From Asterias rubens (lineage: Eukaryota > Echinodermata > Asteroidea > Forcipulatida > Asteriidae), in contig NC_047081.1 of NCBI RefSeq assembly GCF_902459465.1, forward strand, positions 5,671,883 to 5,735,882: a stretch of 64,000 bases of DNA. Direction: 5' to 3'. This document shows positions 23,936 to 35,400 of this stretch, piece after piece. The translations under genes were made by a program, and so were the position numbers. The notes beneath the pieces were generated by a model, which was not told the DNA's origin, did no database searches, and saw nothing but the letters and a program-made list of their open reading frames with translations. The number at the start of each line of letters is the position of its first letter. Positions within the stretch are counted from its first letter, which is position 1.

Positions 23936-25699
23936 GTTACTCTCAACCCTTTTGGTCAAACTTCCCAAAATGTCTTACTAAAGTGAAGAAACAAATTTTT
24001 AACCAAGCTGTATTGGCCAAGACCACTGGCACATTAAATAGCACTTGTATAACCGTAGAAATCGTTTTCAAGTATTTGAAAGAATTAAAAATTGATATAA
24101 AACTTTCAATTTAAAGCTAAATCGTCGCAACTTACCTTGTTCACAAGAAAAACATTGCCAAACTACTCTCTCAGCCTCTGCCATAAAATAGGTACATAAT
24201 TCTGTATTCACCATCGGTACAAAGTATTATACACAACACTAGTTAACTCCACAATCTCCCAATGCAAAAAGAACCAATTTCTCTTGACACCAGTATAAAC
24301 AAAGTAGTTGACAAATTTGGGGTCCGATTAGCCTTTTGGATCTTAGAATAGCGTGTTTGTTTCATTGGAATTGTCATAACTTTTTAGACATGAGATGACA
24401 CAACCCACATTTCTGAATTGCCAAAAAGAAATGGGCTATCCATTCTTTATTCTCATATCAAAAACGGACATCTTCAGAGATGGTTCAATAACAGTCATTT
24501 CTGACTTGCTGATAATATTACTCCCCGGTTTTCATCCCAAAGTTATACCTTTCAAATGCAATACAAATGGGAGAAGATGTATTTGTGTCTACGGCACTCC
24601 CTCATCGTGCAAAACAGCAAGCTTGTGTACCTCAGATCAGAAAATAGTAACACTAAACTCGGATGCTTGTATTCTTACGAACCATTAAGAATAAGTATTG
24701 GAGTTACTATAAGTTGAAAATAATCGTATAACATTACACTTTAACTAGTTTTATCTTCAAGACTGATACGTCATACAGTTTTGATTATAGAGTGAAATTA
24801 AAATGCATCAGCTATGTACCCAATGCAATGATTTACTATATAGAATAATCGGTATATATAATTATCAAAAGTTAAACAATCCGATACAGGAGGCTTATAA
24901 GGAACCATCATATGAATTGTTTGGAATGAACTATATAGTGCGAGTTTAATTTGAGAGAGATCCCGGAAGAAACCCATGATTCAGAGCCATGATTCAGATG
25001 GATCAAGACAGTTGTCAAAGGTATATAAAAGAACACTTTACACATGATATAGAAAACTTGATTTAATCATTATTAATAATTATTATAATTATTATTATTA
25101 AATAAAGTTAAATAATACGATACAGGAGGCTTATAAGAAGCCACCATATAAATGGTTTTGAATGAACTATAAACCGAAGTTTTATTAGGTATCCGCAAGA
25201 AGTAATCACGGTAATTCGGCTTTTCGGGGTGGCTCTAAAAAGTTTATTCCCCGGGCAGTGAAAAGGGAAGAGCGGCCATCTTGTTTTTCTAATAGTCAAT
25301 TAACTCTGAAAATCGCGTTTTTACGGTGCAAATCGACCAAGTTGAGCATCCTGAACAACTTTCCTGTGTGAAGGGAAAAGGGGAAAGTTTGATGGAAGGA
25401 GCGAGAGGAGAATTGAACAAAGAAGGAATGGAACTGTTGTTATTTTTGGTATTATTTTGTTTTGAATGACACTACTCTTGTTTGCTAACTTTTGTAAAGT
25501 ATCTCTTAGTGGTTTGGTCGGTGTTCGTTGGAGGTTGGTGGGTGTGTGGTTTGTTTTTAGTGTGTGTGGTGTGTAGTGTGAAGTATATACATGTAGTGCA
25601 TGCAATGCCTGTGATGGGGGTCACGGGCATTGTTGAAAACAACTTTGCCGAAACCACGCGTCGGCACAGTTAATTTGAACGGGATACTCGTATTCGATT
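23936..25699. other. Intergenic, no gene recognised
   Basis: Short ORFs only. A pair of related blocks (GATACAGGAGGCTTATAAG) occurs at about 24881 and 25119. (ATT)n-type runs near 25060-25105. I see no RNA gene. Confidence 0.45.
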
Positions 25700-26085
25700 T
25701 TAAAGGCAGTGGACACTATTCGTAAATACTCAAAATAATTATTAGCATAAAACCTTTCTTACTGACGAGTAATGGGGAGAGGTTGATGGTATAAAACATT
25801 GTGAGAAACGGTTCCCTCTGATGTGCCATAATTTTTGAGAAAGAAGTAATTTTCCACGAATTTGATTTCGAGACCTCAGATTTAGAACTTGAGGTCTCGA
25901 AATCAACCATCTAAACGCACACAACTTCGTTTGACAAGGATGTTTTTTCTTTCATTATTATCTCGCAAGTTCGGTGACCGATTGAGCTCAAATTTTCACA
26001 GGTTTGTTATTTTATGCTTATGTTGAGATACACCAACTGTGAAGGCTAGTCTTTGACAATTACCAATAGTGTCCACTGCCTTTAA
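25700..26085. mobile_element. MITE family A, full copy upstream of the MZB1-like gene
   Basis: The ends are TTAAAGGCAGTGGACACTAT and its inverse TAGTGTCCACTGCCTTTAA, with TTAA outermost. An internal hairpin GAGACCTCAGATT...AACTTGAGGTCTC is kept. It ends 385 bp before the ATG at 26471. Confidence 0.8.
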
Positions 26086-26470
26086 GTGTTCAAGATGTAT
26101 TTTGTTTTATGGTGTTCAACTGGGCAAGTTCGGGTGGCGACCATTTTGTCAACCACTGGTCATTGTTCCATGGTTACCTATGCATTGAATACATCCTGCA
26201 GGTACCATGCAAATTCAAAGTGGTGATCCCCGAAGGCCGGCGCGCGTGGCGAAACAACCCACTTTGTAGTAAGAGTGACAACAGAGGGCGCACTTCTGGT
26301 AATTGGTTTTTGTTTTTATAGCCTCGATCCACCTGCTGCATAAACAGTGTGAGCGCGTACGTGTCCCAATGTAATTCGTCCACGCGTAGTTTATCCGTCT
26401 GCTACTGCTGTTAATGTCAAAATTTCAGTTACAATAAATATCTGAACCTTGCCAAAAGTCCGTCTGAAAA

Positions 26471-29400
26471 ATGGCGAAACAAAACAGTGTCGTAGTGTTA
26501 ATGTTTGCGATGATGAGTCTTGGTGTTATTGGACGTGTGGCTGCCGGGGGAGGTATGGAGTTTGAGCCCGATGAAAATGCCGAGGTAAGCACGGTTACGT
26601 TTTTACCGTGAAAAATAATAAAATGTCCACCGTGTATTTATTAGTCAATTATTTAGCTGCGAGGATACAAGAGATATTATTGTTGGTGTATTGACCTATG
26701 AATGCAAATTGCAAGCCTATTTATAAAGTATTTAAATGCTATTGCTACCTGTGGGAGTGTGGTTTAGCAGTTTAGCAACTGTTGCATCCAGCAACTAGTT
26801 CGTGACACCCCAGAACCAGTGACCTGGTGACGGTCACTGTGGAGATTGTTTCAGATTTTCACAGGTACAGATACAGATAAATCCTACCACAGGTGGTAGG
26901 CTAGCATTAAAAAAACAAAAAAACGTATCGTAGGAGGTCCTATTTTCGAGGTGTCCCTAAAATCGTGGCAAACCTTTTACCTCTCTTTGTGCGATGGATA
27001 TGTAAACAGTCCCTAGATAAAAATTGTGTTTTTTTTTTGCCAAGCAACGAGTCTCCTCTCCCTTGGCCAAAACTTAGAAACACGTAAGGCTCCACTGGTT
27101 ATTTGCACTTGTAAATGCAAAAAGTTTGTTATTTTCAGGCATTTCTACAAGGTACAAATATATGTCATAATGTTGAGGCCATATAAAAATATTTGCCAAC
27201 CGAAAAAGTTTCATCAAACACTACAGTCATTTGACCAGTTCGGGATCATTGACCGGTTCAGGATCACTTCAACTTTGCAATAACCAAATAATTATATCAC
27301 TTCTCATTATTACCAATTTCTGTTGATAAATGTGAAGATTAACACCCATTAAACCAACAAACCCAAAATAAGGTGCCAAACATCATCAGCAAACAAATTG
27401 TGGCTGTTTTCCTGAAGGTTGTCTGCGAAATTTATAATTTTTTTGTTTAAAATTGTTGGTTGAAAAACACTGTTAAAACTTCTTACCATTTAGTGGCCAC
27501 CACTTTTTCATTCAATAAGTATCTAATTAACCTCATCGAGATATCCCTTTTTCTAAAAATTAGTGAAATAAGTGGTGGCGCCATCAAAAAGTTAATCTTG
27601 TAAAAAAAATCTAAGGTTGGCTCCCCTGTAGTTTCTAGAAGTAATTGAAGGTTACATAATTTACGCACTAGACAAAGAAACTGAACTGGGGTGCTCTACT
27701 ATAATTATGACCCAGTAACTGGGACACTCTTACTAGACCCAATAAATTTTGACTTCAGAAGTGATACTAACGTATCAGTGCAACCCTGAAATTATACTTA
27801 ATCCTGGCCCTACTAATTTTGCTTTGATAGGTTTATGATTCTGGTTTTGCATCATCCGGTAAATTGTCCTACACTACACCGGATCTTGACGATGAAGACC
27901 AGCACTCTATGCATATGCCTGACCAGCTACTGTGTGATGCTTGCATAGTACTGGCTCATATGGTGAGTTTTCTGACCAGCTACTGTGTGATGCTTGCCTA
28001 GTACTGGCTCATATGGTGAGTTTTCTGACCAGCTACTGTGTGATGCTTGCCTAGTACTGGCTCATATGGTGAGTTTTCTGACCAGCTACTGTGTGATGCT
28101 TGCCTAGTACTGGCTCATATGGTGAGTTTTCTGACCAGCTACTGTGTGATGCTTGCCTATGTACTGGCTCATATGGTGAGTTTTCTGACCAGCTACTGTG
28201 TGATGCTTGCCTAGTACTGGCTCATATGGTGAGTTTTCTGACCAGCTACTGTGTGATGCTTGCCTAGTACTGGCTCATATGGTGAGTTTTCTGACCAGCT
28301 ACTGTGTGATGCTTGCATAGTACTGGCTCATATGGTGAGTTTTCTGACCAGCTACTGTGTGATGCTTGCCTAGTACTGGCTCATATGGTGAGTTTTCTGA
28401 CCAGCTACTGTGTGATGCTTGCATAGTACTGGCTCATATGGTGAGTTTTCTGACCAGCTACTGTGTGATGCTTGCCTAGTACTGGCTCATATGGTGAGTT
28501 TTCTGACCAGCTACTGTGTGATGCTTGCCTAGCACTGGCTCATATGGTGAGTTTTCTGACCAGCTACTGTGTGATGCTTGCCTAGTACTGGCTCATATGG
28601 TGAGTTTTCTGACCAGCTACTGTGTGATGCTTGCCTAGTACTGGCTCATATGGTGAGTTTTCTGACCAGCTACTGTGTGATGCTTGCCTAGTACTGGCTC
28701 ATATGGTGAGTTTTCTGACCAGCTACTTTGTGATGCTTGCCTAGTACTGGCTCATATGGTGAGTTTTCGGACCAGCTACTGTGTGATGCTTGCCTAGTAC
28801 TGGCTCATATGGTGAGTTTTAGCCCCTTTAAATATTGCTAATACGTCAGACGAGAGAGTCAGTGTATTAGCAGTATGGAGCTAGAAGAGTTCTTATATAT
28901 TGTTCAAAGCTTTACATGGTGTGGATAATTAGGAATACACTATGAATAAACAGTAAATGTGTGGGTACAACCATGGAGCCATACCGGTCAAGAAAAGCTT
29001 GAAATCTTTTCACCAAAATGAACATCCCTCCAGCGATAGTTAAGCTCAACCACCACCAGCATTTTCCTGAAGATGAGCAGAGTACACTGTTCAATGCGTC
29101 GAGACCATGTACTCTGGCTCTTTTTAGAGCTAACACTCCCCCCCAAAATTATGTTCACTTGGTTGCACCCACAAGTTGACTATTTAATCGATAGTTTCTT
29201 CCTAGGAGTGTTCTTGTCTAGATTTGATACTGTCTACTGAATTTACATGCATTATTGGCTCAGTGAAATCTGTTTTTTTCTTTTCAATCGGCTTCATCTA
29301 GTGGTGTGTCAAGGCTGAACAGTTTATTTTACCAAACCTAAGCCCTGGTGTTGTCAGCAGCAGAGTTTGGTTTTTAACCCCAGTAATGACACTTGTGCCC

Positions 29401-32400
29401 ATAATTGCTTTGTTATAAGTTGGGAAGGTAGTGCATTCTGCTCTACCAGCCAGGCTCCTAGTGGATGATACCCATGCCTTCATCCCAATGGACTGTGAAG
29501 GGGGTAACCCTGTTGGAATCCCAGGAGTAGGTGGCAACCTGCGTGTGGTTGCAGTTGGTTTGGGCCGACAGCCCAAATAGTTTAAAGGAACACTTTGGTC
29601 TTTGGAAAGTGTTTGTAACCAGTTGTTATAGAATGCATTTAGATTAGAAAGATATTTTAAAGGTAGAATATAATGATCCACACAAGTATCACTAGAATAT
29701 GCGTGGTTTTCCTTTTACCTCGTCAACAACTCGACCAATCCAAGGCACTGGTTTCTTTAAGTGTAGCCCTCACTCTGAAGTAGCCGCTAAGCGATCTCTC
29801 ATAAATAATATAAATCTCCCCAATCTCTCGTAAATATTATAAAAATAACTCCAGGTTTCACTTCTTGATTATATTCTGCAGCGATGCATTCACATGAATC
29901 TAATAGGCCTATTTGTATAATATCAGTTGCTTTACTTTTGGGAAAAAAAACATACAGAAATGCATGAACTGTTAAAGTAGCTGTCAAATTAACCTTGCCA
30001 TTAATCTCTCTGAGCTCTCTTTTTGTTTCAATCCCAAAACATTTCTCCCTGCAGTTTCAAGAAAAGTTTGACAAGATGAATGCAAAGAGACCATCGCTGA
30101 AGAAAAATCTCCCAGAGTCGGACATTCTTGATGGGTTTGAGGATGTTTGCACCAATGATTTTAATTCGTAAGTGTCTATGTGCTCAACAGGTCAAAGTTA
30201 TATTTTCCACCTTCTTTTAAGGGCCAGGTATTGCGCCTGCATAATCAGGCCTGGTTGGAGAGGACAAGGCCATTTTCATTTAAGGGGCAGGTATTGCGCC
30301 TGCATAATCAGGCCTGGTTGGAGAGGACAAGGCCATTTTCATTTAAGGGGCAGGTATTGCGCCTGCATAATCAGGCCTGGTTGGAGAGGACAAGGCCATT
30401 TTCATTTAAGGGGCAGGTATTGCGCCTGCATAATCAGGCCTGGTTGGAGAGGACAAGGCCATTTTCATTTAAGGGGCAGGTATTGCGCCTGCATAATCAG
30501 GCCTGGTTGGAGAGGACAAGGCCATTTTCATTTAAGGGGCAGGTATTGCGCCTGCATAATCAGGCCTGGTTGGAGAGGACAAGGCCATTTTCATTTAAGG
30601 GGCAGGTATTGCGCCTGCATAATCAGGCCTGGTTGGAGAGGACAAGGCCATTTTCATTTAAGGGGCAGGTATTGCGCCTGCATAATCAGGCCTGGTTGGA
30701 GGACAAGGCCATTTTCATTTTTCAAAGGGCACTTCCATTGAAAAATCTTTAAGTCTATGGGGTTTCATAGAGCTGCTAAGCACAAAAATTTGCTTAGCAT
30801 GAAATTTCTTCCTTGATAAAAACAGGATAACCAGCCCAATTGCCATGTGATTTTCAGGATAAGCAAACAACAGCTGACTGAGTATTAAGCAATATGCAAC
30901 AAATGGAAATTTAGTTGATAATCCTGTTTTTATAAAATCCCCCCCCCAAAAAAAAACAAAACAAAAAAGAACTGACCAGACAAGAAACATCCTTGTGACT
31001 TAAAGAGGAAATAAATTTGAATTTAGGTTGGTTTTGGTAACTGACATAAAGCCACCATATTATTTATGTACATGTATGTGAATGACTTCTATTTCTTCAG
31101 CTACACCATTCATCTGGAACTCTCTACCACATAATTTTAGATATTGTCTTTGTGCCGCAAAATTCAAATCTCTTCTCAAAACTTATCTTATGTCATAGGT
31201 TTTCATGGACTAATTTAGTTGTGTCTGTTTTCTTTTGTTTTACCGCACATTGAACACCCAGCAGGGTGGATATGTGCTCATCACAAGTCTTTATTATTAT
31301 TAACAAGAAAACAACAAAGTCTTATTTCAACTAAATTCATTATTGGTTTATTTTCTTGACAGAATTGGAATAAAAGAAATCAAAGGAGTGAAGAGATTAT
31401 CTGGACCTGGACTTGACACCAAAGATGTACCTGGAATAATGCAAGGAGGTGGCAAGTGGCCTGGAAGGTATGTTAAAACCGGTTGAGACAGGCGCTCCAG
31501 AGTCGCAGTAATGCTTCCCAGATTTTGGGGCATTAAACTTTTTCCACATAATACTTTTACATAACCCAATACTAATTCTCAAAATGCTTCATACTACCAA
31601 AAGCTGCTGTAGGCTTTTAAAGGGAAGATACACGTTTGGTAATTGTCAAAGACCAGTGTCCTCCCTTGGTGTATCCCATCACAAGCATAAAATAACAAGC
31701 CTGTGAAATTTTGAGCTCAATTGGTCATCAGAGTTGCGAGAAAAAGATGAAAGAAAAAACACCATTGTTGGACGAATTTGTGTGCTTTCAGATAGGAATT
31801 AGTGAGAAATTACCTCTTTCTCAAAAACTATGTTATTTCAGAGGGAGTTGTTTCCCTGCAATGTTTTATACTACCATTTTCATTCACCATTAGGGCCACT
31901 GATTTTCCGCGATCGCGGAAAACGGACGGAATTCGCGGAATCCGCCCTTTGAAACAGAAAACGGGATTTCAGAAAATTTGATTTTTTTTTTTTTTTTTCC
32001 TTGACGCCAAAACTATTGAAATTGCATTCTTTATTAAGATTCTTTTTGTTAAACTAAAAAGGCATCAGAAATCAGACCATTAAAAAGTACGAGATCGTAA
32101 CCGTGGATCATTCTGTTCTACTTCACACCATCCTCAATGTTTACACACATGATGTACACACGTTGTTAACATGGTTAAGCGAAGGGCATTATTCGCGGCA
32201 CGTTTTAAACATTTTTTGTTCACCCAAATTACATTTTCTCCCTCTCTTTTACCAACAATAATACACAAACTAGCTTACCTATGATCTATAAGAACAGATA
32301 CAATGTTTTTTCATCTCGGAAAGGTCTAAAATAAAACCGTAAACTGTCAACATTCTGTCGCCAAAGCGAAAACAAAATGGCTGACATTTTGTTTGTGGAT

Positions 32401-35400
32401 GGAGAATGGTCACGTCCATAGACTTGTTCCCAAGTCTTTGATCATGCTGAAACAGCGCCCTCTTGTGGATACATTCCTGTCATTAGCCTACAATGTGGCT
32501 GATGCAGATAATCAACTGCAGTTTTAGACTTGGAATCAAGTCTATCACATCATGTGCATTGATACTGCAGTCACAGTGCAACCTTTTTAGAACAGCAGTA
32601 TACAAAATAATCCACAATTATAAAAAAAAGTATTTTTTTGAAATTTGTCAGTTCAAATGAACATTTTACGAAGTCAACAGTGCAACTTATCTCAAATTGA
32701 TTTTTATAAGTGTGTCCCTGGGTATTAAACAACCTTTTATCTAATTAAAAAAACATGAAACGGAATTTTTTGTGCCTGAAACGGAATTCATGTTTTTGCC
32801 AAACGGAATTTGCACTTTTTTGAAACGGAAAATCAGTGGCCCTACACCATTCATTCAGTGATGGCCCTCCAAACACGTTGGTCCTCCATTGCTGTACGCA
32901 GCTCTTCCCGACGCAGTCCAGAGTCCCGGCACAAGGTGTCCACATAGGTGGTTTGTGGTCTACCTCGGGAACAGTGACCTTGAGTAGGGGCCCAAAGCAC
33001 AAGCTTGCTCGCTGCCAGCTCAGCATGTCTGAGACAGTGACCTGCTAGTCTCAGCCTTCTTGCCCTAATCTTGGTGCTAACTCTCGGTAGCCCACCGTAG
33101 AGCTCCAGGTTTGTGACATGCCTCTCCCAATGAATCTGTGTAACACAGCGAAGCATTCTCGTATTGCAGCTGTCCAGTCTCTTCTCTAGACGACTGGCTA
33201 GTGTCCAGGACTCTCATCCATAAAGCAGTACTGATTCCACAGTGGCAGTAAAGAACTTCACCTTCAGGGACTGGGACATCTGACTTGACCATATGTTCTT
33301 CATGGAGTTGAGTGCCTTCCAGGCAAGAGCGATACGACATTTCACATCTTTCTCGGTGTCATTAACCCACGAGCCCAAGTGTTTGAAATCTGCTACCCGG
33401 TTCAGCTCGGAACTGACGGTTGTCTGTAAGGGGGTGGTAGTGTTGCTGTTAAATATCATGTACTTTGTCTTCCTGGTGTTGAGAAATAGCCCGACTCTGG
33501 CACATTCGGTCTCTGTTCTTTGCAGAATCAGTTGAGCCTGCTCAATCTCATCAGATATCAGAATGATGTCATCTGCGAAATTAAGGTCTGTGATCATGAC
33601 TGGAGCCATCAATTGCCCGTCTGAGTGCATAGTCTAGAACCACAATGAAGAGATATGGTGCCAGAGTATCACCCTGTAACACCCCTGCTGATATTGGGAA
33701 CTCGTCTGTTTCTCCATCTGGTGATATTACCTTAGCTCTGGTGTTGTTGTAACTATCGCTGATTGCATCCACAAGCTTAGCCGGGATACCATATGCCCTC
33801 AGGATATTAATCATCTTGCCACGATGCACTGAATCAAAAGCCTTCTTAAAATCAATGAAGGTCATCACGGCTGGTAGGTTGTTGGATTTTACCCCTTCGA
33901 TTATCCTCCTTAGGGCAAGGATCTGTGCTACTGTTGATCCTTTCTTTTACTACCAACAGCTCCCCAATGCTTGTTACCAAGTCAGTTTTTAAGTTAATAT
34001 TTGTTTTGAGTAATTACCAAACAGGTACCTTCCCTTTAACCAATAGTTTTTATTGCTATTAATTTTAAGAGTGATTACTAAATGTATACCTTCCCTTTAA
34101 GGACAAGGCTTGCAAATATCTGTTTTTACAACAGATAAAATCTCATGTCTGCATTAACTGCAAAACAATGCAGCTTGGGTGTTCACTTTGTACCCCAGGA
34201 GAACCCATATCACTCTGGTTTTGAATGCTCTTCACTGGCTCCCTGTTCAATATCGCATTCAATACAAATTACTTCTGCTTGTTTTTCATTCTTTACATGG
34301 TTCTGCTCTTCAGTATAATTGTCAATTAATTACCCATTACAATCCTTCTAGGTGTCTTAGATCATCCACGTCTTCGTTACTGGTTGATCCCAAAACCCAC
34401 AAGAAATTGGGAGATAGCGCTTTTCTCATGCCTCTACTTTGGAATAATCTGCCCCTTATAATCCGTAACATGTCTTTTGTTCATAAGTTCAAGGAGGCCC
34501 TCAAAACTCACTTTTTTACTGCTGATTTTCATTAGGTTTTTGTGTTTCTTTCCTTGTGCCATGAGCACCACTTGTGGTGGATGCTGGCGCACTATACACG
34601 TATTATTATTATAATTAGGCGTTGCCCGAACGATTCATTGTTAGTGTTCGTTTTTGTTGTTGTTGCTTCTTCATCTTCTTCTTCTCTCCGTCCCTTCTCC
34701 TCGAACAAAAGCACACTTCCCAAATTCGTATGAACTTGAAACTTCGTACATAGTCAGATATTCACTAGGAGAGGAAAACTGTGTTAGTTACATCATGATG
34801 TCGTCATCCATTTTTGAGTTGTGAATATTTAAAGTTAATTATTTCAAAAAATCATAACTTTTGATCCACACCATGGATTTATACAATCCATACTCCATCG
34901 GAAAGGTCGTTAAAAACTAAGTGAACACCTTGCAGACAAGACCCCATTTCGACCTTGTCTTCTGGTTCAAATTTTTGTATATTTTCGTTAAAAAAAAAAA
35001 TCCATTTTTGGTTTTGACTACGACCATACTACGTAGATTAATATGATTCTCGTCCGATCACTGAAGTTAAGCAACATCGGGCCCGGTCAGTACTTGGATG
35101 GGAGACCACTTGGCCACTTAATATTTTTTAATTTTTTAAAATATTTTCTTTATATATAAATAGCTTAGTTTTTAGTCTGGTTTTCAAGGCGTTTTCAACA
35201 AATATTTCCCTTTCGATTAGTAAGTCTCTCCTCCAGTGACATTATACAAATATTGAGTGGCTCAGAGTGGAATGGGAGGAATATTATCGCAAGGTAAAAT
35301 TTGGACTGTTCCATTTCACGAGGCGAAGCCGAGCGCCTCGTGAAATGGAACAGTCCAAATTTGACTACGCGATAATATTCCTTCCATTCCACGAATTAAA

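Larger units (their letters stand above)
31877..33947 (-). mobile_element. RTE-like non-LTR retrotransposon, 5'-truncated, carrying a nested TIR element
   Basis: On the - strand, 33942 to about 32850 encodes pieces of a reverse transcriptase: MMTFIDFKKAFDSVHRGKM, then LNFADDIILISDE with the catalytic FADD, then RRLRLAGHCLRH and a RGRPQTTYVDTL tail typical of the 3' end of RTE-like and related elements. Frames change at least twice, so it is a dead copy, and the endonuclease part is missing. The 3' tail is made of ATGAATG-type words, and the TIR element 31892-32843 sits inside that tail. The target duplication TACTACCA brackets the whole. Confidence 0.75.
31618..34041. mobile_element. MITE family B split by a retroelement
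   Basis: Left part 31618-31876 begins AAAGGGAAGATACACG; right part 33948-34041 ends GTACCTTCCCTTTAA. The break is marked by TACTACCA at both 31869-31876 and 33948-33955, a target-site duplication of the inserted RTE-like element. A further partial end with CCTTCCCTTTAA lies at about 34100. Confidence 0.75.

Noticed and set aside
30172..30752. Two overlapping ~190-aa repeat proteins on the + strand
   Set aside because: They are produced by a 63-bp intronic minisatellite; open frames follow from a unit length divisible by three, and neither links to the exon frame.
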